14,933 nt of DNA from Candidatus Heimdallarchaeota archaeon (GTDB lineage Archaea; Asgardarchaeota; Njordarchaeia; Njordarchaeales; JAMOTR01): NCBI GenBank assembly GCA_027068385.1, contig JAMOTR010000102.1:1-14933 (forward strand). The letters run 5' to 3'. How positions within the stretch are numbered: position 1 is the stretch's first letter; each line of letters opens with the position of its first letter. The translations under genes were made by a program, and so were the position numbers. Under the pieces are notes generated by a model. The model searched no databases. It had not been told where the DNA came from and worked only from the letters and a program-made list of their open reading frames with translations. This document shows, piece by piece, positions 1 to 5,858 of this stretch.

Positions 1-149
1 AAACGTCTCCCTTTATCGTCGTAGAACACTATTATATCCCCAGGCTTCATGCCCGCGCGTTCGGGCTTCACGATACGCCCTTCTATCCTTTTCTTACCCG
101 ACGCTATAAGGTCGAAATAACGCTTATCTAAGTGCAGTTCGTAGATCAT
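1..149 (-). CDS. ASCH-domain protein, N-terminal 49 residues (cut by window edge)
   Basis: Reading the minus strand from an ATG at 149 gives an open frame to the window edge, starting MIYELHLDKRYFDLIASGKK and continuing through KRIEGRI and a KPGDIIVFYDDKG segment. This is the N-terminal half of an ASCH domain: the first strand (LHLDKRYFDLI), the conserved GxKxxEGR signature (Gly18, Lys20, Glu23, Arg25) and the 'KPGD' turn that begins the barrel core. ASCH domains are PUA-like barrels predicted to bind RNA; some bacterial members act on RNA or on acetylcytidine. The ATG overlaps the TGA of the upstream WD40 gene (ATGA), so translation is probably coupled and the gene belongs to the SIR2-WD40 cluster. 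The C-terminus, and any extra domain there, is outside the window. Family assignment is fairly sure; the activity is unknown. Confidence 0.8.
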   Translation of the reverse strand, partial: MIYELHLDKRYFDLIASGKKRIEGRIVKPERAGMKPGDIIVFYDDKGRR

Positions 150-1312
150 AGAAAAACTCGTTCGATCTCCTCTAAGGATTCCGGATCCTCCGGGGGCACT
201 TGAGAAACCCCATCTACTATTAACCCTTCCTTCTCTAACCTCTCCACGAGCTTCTTTAGGTATTTCCCACATGCTATCTTAAGAGCCTTCACGGGTCTCT
301 TCTTATACATTCTTACGAGCCGCTCCGGAGGATCCTCATGTCCGGGATCGGAGCATCTAAAAGCTAAGGTCTTCACGGATTCGCGCTCGCTTTCCGTTAT
401 CGTTTGTAATAGTCTCTCCACCTTCCGTATCCCTAGCGTTCTATCGAGCGAACACGTGAATACGAAGTCCTCGAACACGACGTTGTATATCCGGTGCTTA
501 TGGCCCGATAACGGAGATATGATCGGATTATTAAGAGGATCGTCGATGATGTACAAGAACTCCCCTCCTACCCCTATCGCGTCGCGCACGTAACTCAAGC
601 GCCTAATATACGTATCCGTCGCGGGTATGTCGATACGCTTTACGATCTCGTGAGTCTCCGCGTTCACGATCGTGACGCCTCTTAAGTTCGATACCGCGAC
701 GTAAGGCCGATTTATGCTCACACCGTAACCCGTCGTCCCGATCCTAACCTCGAAGAGCTCTTTATCTTTCTCAAAAGCCCGTACGTATCCGTCTATGCTC
801 ACACACACGAAAACATCCTCATAATTACGGACGTGGACCACCCGCTTGTCGTGTTTCTTCAATTCCTTATACTTATACGTAGATAAGTCCCGAAGGAGTA
901 TCTTCCCGTCCATAGATACGCTCATCAGGTTCCCATCCCGATACGCTATGCTCCTAACGCATTGCTCGTGACCTTTAAGAGTCCTCACGAGTTCTTTTCC
1001 GTCCCGTATCCTGATCGTCGCGTCACGCGAACAGCTAAAGAGCTTCCCCTCTACCCGTAGAAGGTCCATAACCGAACCGGAGTGAGCGTTTATCGTGTAC
1101 ATCTTTTCCGGATCTTCGGGATCGAACACTTCGTATACCTCGATTTTTCCGCCACGGCCACCATAAGCGAGTCTCAAGCCGTCGAAGGCCGCGGAGAACA
1201 CGAAGCTATTATAGGGGAGCCTACGAAGGAGCGACGCCCTCTTTTCCGAAGTCCCCGATATCCTCTTGATCGTCTCCCTCTCTATCCGCCTCACTTTAAA
1301 TAATACCTCCAT
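146..1312 (-). CDS. WD40-repeat beta-propeller protein
   Basis: This 388-residue protein shows about seven degenerate WD40-type blades between residues 38 and 300. Each ends in a variant of the 'S.D..I.I.D' strand: GGKIEVYE (54-61), SRDATIRIRD (95-104), SMDGKILLRD (133-142), SIDGYVRAFE (172-181), LRGVTIVN (210-217), GGEFLYIID (249-257) and SLDRTLGIRK (288-297). GH-type turns occur at KGHEQCV (113-119) and SGHKHRI (269-275). The last 90 residues are a charged helical tail (CGKYLKKLVERLEKEG, 348-363). WD40 propellers are protein-interaction scaffolds, and none of the blades suggests an enzyme. The gene lies 18 nt behind the SIR2 gene and overlaps the ASCH gene by 4 nt, so it probably works with them. 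The start is uncertain: the ATG at 1312 has no visible Shine-Dalgarno, while a GTG at 1294 (residue 7) has GGAGGT ten bases upstream. No signal peptide or membrane segment is seen. The partner is unknown. Confidence 0.85.
   Translation of the reverse strand: MEVLFKVRRIERETIKRISGTSEKRASLLRRLPYNSFVFSAAFDGLRLAYGGRGGKIEVYEVFDPEDPEKMYTINAHSGSVMDLLRVEGKLFSCSRDATIRIRDGKELVRTLKGHEQCVRSIAYRDGNLMSVSMDGKILLRDLSTYKYKELKKHDKRVVHVRNYEDVFVCVSIDGYVRAFEKDKELFEVRIGTTGYGVSINRPYVAVSNLRGVTIVNAETHEIVKRIDIPATDTYIRRLSYVRDAIGVGGEFLYIIDDPLNNPIISPLSGHKHRIYNVVFEDFVFTCSLDRTLGIRKVERLLQTITESERESVKTLAFRCSDPGHEDPPERLVRMYKKRPVKALKIACGKYLKKLVERLEKEGLIVDGVSQVPPEDPESLEEIERVFL
1305..1310 (-). promoter_or_regulatory. Shine-Dalgarno GGAGGT favouring an internal GTG start of the WD40 gene
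   Basis: On the minus strand GGAGGT lies inside the first codons of the annotated WD40 frame. It is followed by a 10-nt spacer and a GTG at 1294-1292. It is the strongest Shine-Dalgarno match seen in the window, and it suggests the true start may be six codons downstream of the ATG at 1312. Confidence 0.4.
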
Positions 1313-1330
1313 ATACGAGCACTTAGCGTC

Positions 1331-2347
1331 TTAAAAACAACATATTATGCGAATAATAGCATATTCTCGCTTCAGCCTTTTTATTATCTCGTAGACCGTC
1401 ATAGAAGTGTTCTCATAAGCTTTGATGAACTCCACGGATACCCTATCGCGCGTGTCCTCGCTAATAGACCCTATGAGTCTCTTTACCCTATCCTTCACGT
1501 CCTCGTAATCCTCTCCCGCTACGACTACTACCCTAATTTCTTTCGCTTTATCGCGTGCGACGCTCACTATATCTAAGGGTATAAAAGCGGCGGGAAATAC
1601 CGTGAGGGAAGTTCCTATTACTATTAAATAGAGAACGTCCTCGTCGATTCCCAAATCCTCGACGTCCCTCTTTACGTTCGGATACGCTACGGGTTCCCCG
1701 TATAATACCACGCCCGGCCTCCGGCCTTCTTCGTCTATGTTATTTATGATGTGATTTACGTTCGTTCCGATGAGGGAGGAGAGGCCGCTTATGGGATCGA
1801 TTTTTCCGTATATAATATCTAGCGCTAGTTTCTCCTTGTTTTCGTCGCTCACTATCCTATCGTACGCGTCCTTTACTATTTCTAGAGACTCTAAGTAAGG
1901 GTTAAACGATGCTCCACTCCTCGTCCTCCTCCGGAGGTTTTTCTCCCTCTTGTTCCTCCTATTAATCCACACCCGTATTTTACCGTGTACGTGTTTTACC
2001 TTCGAATAAGCGTCCGGGACGTTCAAGGTTATTAAGCCCGCCTCGTGGAGGTCGTCGACGTTTTGCGTGTATACGATCAAATCTTTAGAGGGGTCGACAC
2101 CGAGTTCCTTCTGTAGCCCCTCGATGAGCTTAGTATGATATTCGTTTGGTTTCCTAGAAGCTATATAGGCGGTACGTGTAACGTACCAAGCGAGAGCCTC
2201 CTTCCTTATTTTATGAATGTTCCAAGCGTCAGCGTCGACGTACCTATAGATGCTAACGTTTCCATAAATACCGCCGCTACCTCTAAACGTCGGTACCCCA
2301 GAAGGCGCGGACGCCCCGGCACCCGAAAATATGATCGCCTTGGGCAT
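1331..2347 (-). CDS. Sir2-family NAD-dependent protein lacking the zinc-binding cysteines
   Basis: This 338-residue protein has the NAD-binding signatures of sirtuins in order: GAGAS at 9-13 followed by SGVPTFRG (16-23), TQNVDDLH (94-101), a candidate catalytic His in VHGKI (His121), VVLYGEP (213-219) and GTSLTVFPAA (245-254). Sirtuins use NAD+ to deacylate lysines; some divergent members instead cleave NAD+ in anti-phage defence. The four-cysteine zinc ribbon that normally follows the catalytic His is missing. In its place is a strongly basic stretch (RRNKREKNLRRRTR, 130-143), and the only cysteines are at 336-337. The central region (about 130-205) is longer than in ordinary sirtuins. The frame begins at the ATG just before the NAD motif, as expected. 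It heads a minus-strand cluster with the WD40 and ASCH genes and is divergent from the CoA-binding gene. Sir2 membership is secure from the motifs; deacylase versus NADase activity cannot be settled from sequence. Confidence 0.88.
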   Translation of the reverse strand: MPKAIIFSGAGASAPSGVPTFRGSGGIYGNVSIYRYVDADAWNIHKIRKEALAWYVTRTAYIASRKPNEYHTKLIEGLQKELGVDPSKDLIVYTQNVDDLHEAGLITLNVPDAYSKVKHVHGKIRVWINRRNKREKNLRRRTRSGASFNPYLESLEIVKDAYDRIVSDENKEKLALDIIYGKIDPISGLSSLIGTNVNHIINNIDEEGRRPGVVLYGEPVAYPNVKRDVEDLGIDEDVLYLIVIGTSLTVFPAAFIPLDIVSVARDKAKEIRVVVVAGEDYEDVKDRVKRLIGSISEDTRDRVSVEFIKAYENTSMTVYEIIKRLKREYAIIRIICCF

Positions 2348-2354
2348 ACCTTAG

Positions 2355-2361
2355 TTTATAT
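2355..2361 (+). promoter_or_regulatory. TATA-like box for a leaderless start of the eight-gene plus-strand operon
   Basis: TTTATAT is centred about 29 nt before the ATG at 2387, in the 39-bp gap between divergent genes, and no Shine-Dalgarno is visible. The spacing fits an archaeal TATA box with transcription starting at or near the ATG. The same 39 bp must also hold the promoter of the SIR2 cluster on the other strand, where only a weak TTAATC-type match is seen about 28-33 nt from its ATG. Confidence 0.5.
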
Positions 2362-2386
2362 CCCTTCCTTCATAGATTAACTAACC

Positions 2387-2800
2387 ATGATAATCGCGGT
2401 AGTGGGAGCTTCAAGAAACAAGGAGAAACGGGGTTATAAGGTGCGGAGGTTCTTATACGATCGCTATAAGACCGTGTATCCGATAAACCCGAACGCTAAG
2501 GAGATAGACGGGATAAAGGCTTACCCGAACCTAACGAAGCTCGTTGAAGAGATCGGGAGAGTTCCGGACTTAGTGGTCTTCGTGGTACCTCCGAAGGTGA
2601 CGATGAAGGTTACTGAGGAGGCCGTTAAGTTGGGGGTAAAGAAGCTATGGTATCAGCCGGGGGCGGAGTGCGAAGAGTGTATCGAATACGCTAAGAAGCG
2701 CGGGGTAGACGTAGTTTATAACGCGTGTATCATAGAGACTCACGAATCCGATAAGAGCTTTAACCTCGAAGGTTTATCCATAAACCGGGGTAAGCGTTGA
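2387..2800 (+). CDS. CoA-binding domain protein (YccU-like)
   Basis: This 137-residue single-domain protein has the features of the CoA_binding_2 / YccU family: a Rossmann start MIIAVVGASRNKEKRGYKV (VGAS at 6-9), the YPINP motif (31-35) followed by KEIDGIKAYPNL, a VVFVVPP strand (63-69), and the LWYQPGAECEE loop (87-97) before a final strand containing Cys114. The fold matches the CoA-binding domain of succinyl-CoA ligase alpha, and small stand-alone members are presumed to bind CoA or a related nucleotide; no reaction is established for most of them. Length is normal for the family. It is the first gene of the plus-strand unit, with a likely leaderless start, and lies 24 nt ahead of rps2. 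Family call is confident; its physiological role is unknown. Confidence 0.88.
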   Translation: MIIAVVGASRNKEKRGYKVRRFLYDRYKTVYPINPNAKEIDGIKAYPNLTKLVEEIGRVPDLVVFVVPPKVTMKVTEEAVKLGVKKLWYQPGAECEECIEYAKKRGVDVVYNACIIETHESDKSFNLEGLSINRGKR

Positions 2801-2824
2801 AAGAAACGTAGAGGACGAACGCTT

Positions 2825-3466
2825 ATGTCGTCCAGGGAGGAGTATAAGTATCTCGTAGACGTGGACGTCTATAGGGCGGCGAAGGTACATATAGGGGGAG
2901 AGCGCCTAAGGCCCCAGTTCAGGAAGTTCGTAACCACTAGGATGATGCGGAAGGACCCGTTCGGCAAGAGGATACGGACTCGGATCATAGATTTGAAGCA
3001 GACGGATTATCGTATACGCCTCCTAAGCGATCGGATAGCTCGCGTAGGACCGGAGAACGTAGCCGCTTTCTGTAGCAAGCAGGCCTGTTTTAACCCCATC
3101 ATGCACTTTAGCCGCTTAACCGGAGCTAAGGCCTACCCCGGACGCTTCGTTCCCGGAATGCTCACGAACCCTCAACATACTATGTACATAGAGCCCGAGC
3201 TCGTGATCGTGACCGATCCTCTAGTAGATAAGCAGGCGATCTTAGAAGCGGCTTCTATGGGAATACCCATAGCCGGAATCCTAACGACGGATAATCCCGT
3301 CGTGTACATAGACTTCATAGTGCCCGCGAACAATAGACTTCGCGATAGCTTAGCTTTAGTGTATCGGTTAATCACTCGCGAGGTGTTACTAAAGACCGGA
3401 GTGATAGCCTCTCGCGAGGATATGCCGGTGAAGCGGGAGGAGTTCACGAAGAGGCCTAAGAGGTGA
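2825..3466 (+). CDS. rps2: Small-subunit ribosomal protein uS2 (archaeal Rps2)
   Basis: This 213-residue protein is a component of the 30S ribosomal subunit. It carries the archaeal S2 hallmarks: LVDVDVYRAAKVHIGG at the N-terminus, IIDLKQTDYRI (54-64), SRLTGAKAYPGRFVPGMLTNP (96-116), YIEPELVIVTDPLVDKQAI (121-139), SMGIPIAG..TTDN (144-157), and a VPANNRLRDSLALVYRLITREVL segment (166-188). GAGG ten bases before the ATG supports the start. The region 38-53 (RMMRKDPFGKRIRTR) is more basic and a few residues longer than the corresponding loop of the S2 proteins I know, where a 'DGLY' segment usually sits. The neighbours (CoA-binding protein, TauE-like permease) are not its usual ribosomal or RNA polymerase operon partners. 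Its TGA is followed by a short T-tract (3468-3472). Confidence 0.95.
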   Translation: MSSREEYKYLVDVDVYRAAKVHIGGERLRPQFRKFVTTRMMRKDPFGKRIRTRIIDLKQTDYRIRLLSDRIARVGPENVAAFCSKQACFNPIMHFSRLTGAKAYPGRFVPGMLTNPQHTMYIEPELVIVTDPLVDKQAILEAASMGIPIAGILTTDNPVVYIDFIVPANNRLRDSLALVYRLITREVLLKTGVIASREDMPVKREEFTKRPKR

Positions 3467-3484
3467 GTTTTTACGCTCTACGTG

Positions 3485-4204
3485 ATGTTCTTTTTCGTAG
3501 GTCTTATAGCCGCTCTCATAGGCGTAGGCGGAGGTGTGTTCTTCGTTCCTATATTACTCGCTATGGGATATCCGCCGGACGTGGCCGTGGGTACTTCTTC
3601 AATAGCCGTAGCCTTCACTACGACTATAGGAGGAATAGGATACTACCGCGAGGGGTTTTATGATAAACGCATAACCCTAAAGGTACTACTATTCGCGTAC
3701 CCGGGCGTGATCTTAGGGGTACTACTATCCGTAAACGTGCCCGCGACCGTGAGGCCCGCGATCGGATTAATGCTTATAATAGCCGGGTATAGGGCGTTTA
3801 GGAAGTTCATGGTGCCTCAACGGCTACAGATACCCGGGTTCTTTCTAGCCGGATTAGCTATAGGATTACTAGGAATAGGAGGGGGCGTGATCTTAACCCC
3901 GTTGATCGTGTCGACGTCCCCATACGACTTAATATATTCTATAGGAATAGCGTATACTACGAAACCCCTCCTCACTATACCCTCAGCTATATTACATCTG
4001 ATGTATGGGAAGGCGGACGTGCATATGGGCGTCCGTATCGGGATCTTCTCGAGCTTGGGCTCTTACACCGGATCTAAAATAGCGGGGAGGTTTAAAGAGA
4101 ACGTGTGGTTTAAGCGCGCGATAGGCGCTCTAATGATATCCACGGGCGCTTATATTATAGTAAGGGCGTTCGTTCGAGAACGATATAATAGGAATCAGTC
4201 GTAA
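3485..4204 (+). CDS. TauE/SafE-family membrane permease
   Basis: This very hydrophobic protein of about 239 residues shows the internal duplication of the TauE/SafE family: GVGGGVFFVPIL near the N-terminus and GIGGGVILTPLI at about 130-141. Each lies in a transmembrane segment with the glycine-rich, Pro-containing signature of this fold. Roughly seven or eight membrane spans can be drawn. Characterised members export sulfite, sulfoacetate or other organosulfur anions, but most are of unknown substrate. The frame can start at GTG 3482 or at the adjacent ATG 3485; I chose the ATG. The gene follows rps2 in the same reading frame after the stop, and the hypothetical gene starts 5 nt after its TAA. 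Nothing nearby indicates sulfur metabolism, so the substrate is not inferred. Confidence 0.88.
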   Translation: MFFFVGLIAALIGVGGGVFFVPILLAMGYPPDVAVGTSSIAVAFTTTIGGIGYYREGFYDKRITLKVLLFAYPGVILGVLLSVNVPATVRPAIGLMLIIAGYRAFRKFMVPQRLQIPGFFLAGLAIGLLGIGGGVILTPLIVSTSPYDLIYSIGIAYTTKPLLTIPSAILHLMYGKADVHMGVRIGIFSSLGSYTGSKIAGRFKENVWFKRAIGALMISTGAYIIVRAFVRERYNRNQS

Positions 4205-4209
4205 GGATT

Positions 4210-4935
4210 ATGGACATCGAGGAGCTCAGGAGCATAATACGCGAGGCTCGGAAGGAATTTTTAGACGGTAAGATGAGCCTCACCGATGAGAAGGTATCGT
4301 TGGTTCACATAACTCAGATACTCACGTACGTGGACCTTTCTATTGAATCGTACAGAGGATTAGTGGAGACGTATAAGGAAGAAGTGGAGAAGATGCTTTC
4401 GTGCAAAGAGCCGTCCGAGGACTTATCGTCCATCGGCATCACTAAGATCGTAGACGGAAAAACGCTTCCAAGGAACTCTCTCGTTGTTCAAGCGGCTATG
4501 GGATTAGGGATAGAGGTATGCGAGACGTTTAGGGACCCGAAGAACGTAGCCGTGCTAGACCTATCTTACGCCCTCGATTCGTTACGTATACCGAACGAGG
4601 TGAGGGTTGTGGATGGGGACGTAAAGATATACGTGAAGGGGCGCCGCATACGCACCGTAATGGTAGGAATCGCTCAGCCGGAAAAAGCATACGGGAGATC
4701 CGGAGAGGAGATCGTAAAGCTACGGAGCTACATCCCGCGTTTCTTATCGGGAAGTATAGGGAGAAAGCTCCTTCCTATAATTGTAGACTTAGGGTTAAAC
4801 GAGACTGTGAAGAACATACCCATAATATACATACCTATAGGTATACTCTCGATACTCGCATTCTATAAGCAAAACGTGCCCGCGGTTTCGATTTACGCTC
4901 CCGTATATAAGAATATCCAGAACCTCATAGCTTGA
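4210..4935 (+). CDS. Hypothetical protein, 241 residues
   Basis: I do not recognise this family. The N-terminal 65 residues are predicted amphipathic helices (IEELRSIIREARKEFLDG; SYRGLVETYKEEVEKML). A mixed alpha/beta middle follows, with a conserved-looking NVAVLDLSYALDSLRIPNEV segment (112-131) and a VRVVDGDVKIYVKGRR beta hairpin (131-146). The C-terminal third is hydrophobic (IPIIYIPIGILSILAFY, 203-219), long enough for one membrane segment but interrupted by prolines; it may instead be a buried core. There are two cysteines (65 and 104) that do not form an obvious metal site. It starts 5 nt after the permease stop, and its TGA overlaps the ATG of the small ASCH gene by one base (TGATG), so it is co-transcribed and probably translationally coupled. 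Coding status is supported by the tight packing and by codon use like its neighbours. Confidence 0.75.
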   Translation: MDIEELRSIIREARKEFLDGKMSLTDEKVSLVHITQILTYVDLSIESYRGLVETYKEEVEKMLSCKEPSEDLSSIGITKIVDGKTLPRNSLVVQAAMGLGIEVCETFRDPKNVAVLDLSYALDSLRIPNEVRVVDGDVKIYVKGRRIRTVMVGIAQPEKAYGRSGEEIVKLRSYIPRFLSGSIGRKLLPIIVDLGLNETVKNIPIIYIPIGILSILAFYKQNVPAVSIYAPVYKNIQNLIA

Positions 4936-5246
4936 TGAAGAGGTTGTATTTTTCCGGTCGCTATTATAAGTCGCTAGCGTCTAAGAGGAAGACCGTTACT
5001 ATAAGGTTAAGCACGAACTTGAAGCCCGGGGACGTCGTGGAGATATATGCCGGAAAGAGGTTCATCGGTAGAGCTAAGATCGTGCGCGTAGAGCGTAGAA
5101 AGGTGGGAGAGCTCGACACGGAAGTATTAAAGCAAGAGAACATGGAGTCGCTAGGCGAGCTCATAGAAGCGCTTATAGATCATTACGGACCAACTATGGC
5201 CGATCCCGATAGCGAAGTTACGGTGATACGGTTCGAACGGTTGTAA
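4935..5246 (+). CDS. Small ASCH-domain protein
   Basis: This 103-residue protein is essentially a lone ASCH domain. It has the first strand and helix (KRLYFSGRYYKSLAS), the KxxTVTIRL core, a LKPGDVVEIYAG turn, a RAKIVRVERRKVGELD strand pair, and the typical ESLGELIEALIDHYG helix before the last strand (EVTVIRFERL). The signature Gly of the usual GxKTxTIRL is replaced (SKRKTVTIRL), unlike the next gene. ASCH domains are predicted RNA binders, and small ones have been found with RNase or acetylcytidine-hydrolase activity elsewhere; nothing here proves catalysis. A TTG at 4932 is also in frame, but the ATG at 4935 overlapping the preceding TGA is the better start. It is 21 nt upstream of the ASCH-HTH gene and probably arose with it by duplication. 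Confidence 0.82.
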   Translation: MKRLYFSGRYYKSLASKRKTVTIRLSTNLKPGDVVEIYAGKRFIGRAKIVRVERRKVGELDTEVLKQENMESLGELIEALIDHYGPTMADPDSEVTVIRFERL

Positions 5247-5260
5247 ACGCTCGAGCTTTT
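5245..5260. promoter_or_regulatory. Imperfect palindrome ahead of the ASCH-HTH gene (candidate operator)
   Basis: The 16-bp sequence AAACGCTCGAGCTTTT pairs at seven of eight half-site positions around the core GCTCGAGC, followed by one more T. It fills most of the 21-nt gap between the two ASCH genes. It could be a binding site for a dimeric regulator, perhaps the HTH protein encoded just downstream. It has no loop, so it is a poor hairpin; the T-tract alone may mark weak termination. Confidence 0.25.
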
Positions 5261-5267
5261 TGTTGTA

Positions 5268-5858
5268 ATGCGTCATCTTATGGTCGACGGAAAATATCTG
5301 GACGCGATATTATCGGGAAGAAAGACCCTCACGATACGCCTAAACAAGCCAAAGCTAGAGCCGGGCGACTTAGCGTACATACATTCTAAGGGGAAAATAC
5401 GGGGAATCATACGCGTTAAGAGGGTATACTCGAAGAGGTTCGAGGAACTCACGGAGGAGGAGGCGATGAAGGACGGGTTTGAGACGCTAGAAGAACTGAA
5501 GGAGGCGCTTCAAGAACATTATGGGGACTTAAAGGGAAAGCGTCTATGGATCATAGAGTTCGAGCTCGTCGAGCGCATGGAGAAGGAAGAATCTTACGGG
5601 GACCCCGTAGAAATAGCTAAAGAGGCCTTAGAGAAACTAGAGTTAAAGGATGGAGAGAGGAGGATCTTAGAGGCGATAGTAAGGACGGGGAGTATACGTA
5701 AGACGGCCGAGCTACTATACGGTGACCCGCTCAGGAGGAAGCGTATTAGAAGCGTACTAAGAAGGGTAATGAGGAAACTAAGAGCACAAGAAAACCTTGG
5801 TAAGAGGGGACGCGATCGTGAACATGGTAAACGAGAGGCTCTTAAAAAGCCTCATTAA
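5268..5858 (+). CDS. ASCH-domain protein with C-terminal helix-turn-helix
   Basis: Residues 1-100 are an ASCH domain: RHLMVDGKYLDAILSGRKTLTIRL contains the intact GxKTxTIRL signature (Gly17-Leu25), followed by KLEPGDLAYI (29-38), IIRVKRVYSKRFEELTEEEA and the ETLEELKEALQEHYGD helix (72-87). Residues 126-172 form a helix-turn-helix (ERRILEAIVRTGSIRKTAELL then a basic recognition helix RRKRIRSVLRRVMRKL), which is the layout of a sequence-specific nucleic-acid binder. The tail (173-196) is very basic and is also the region that overlaps rrp41. A regulator of RNA or DNA with an RNA-binding sensor domain is a reasonable inference, not a demonstrated role. The 3' end overlaps the exosome gene by about 41 nt, so expression of the two is linked. 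No Shine-Dalgarno is clear at the ATG. Confidence 0.85.
   Translation: MRHLMVDGKYLDAILSGRKTLTIRLNKPKLEPGDLAYIHSKGKIRGIIRVKRVYSKRFEELTEEEAMKDGFETLEELKEALQEHYGDLKGKRLWIIEFELVERMEKEESYGDPVEIAKEALEKLELKDGERRILEAIVRTGSIRKTAELLYGDPLRRKRIRSVLRRVMRKLRAQENLGKRGRDREHGKREALKKPH
5804..5809 (+). promoter_or_regulatory. Shine-Dalgarno GAGGGG deciding the rrp41 start
   Basis: GAGGGG inside the end of the ASCH-HTH frame lies 8 nt before the GTG at 5818. That supports GTG 5818 over the in-frame TTG at 5797, which it would not serve, and over the ATG at 5824, from which it is 14 nt away. Confidence 0.5.

Noticed and set aside
3463..3663. 66-codon plus-strand frame overlapping the start of the TauE/SafE gene
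   Set aside because: Arg/Ser/Tyr-rich shadow frame; the permease frame has the family motifs.
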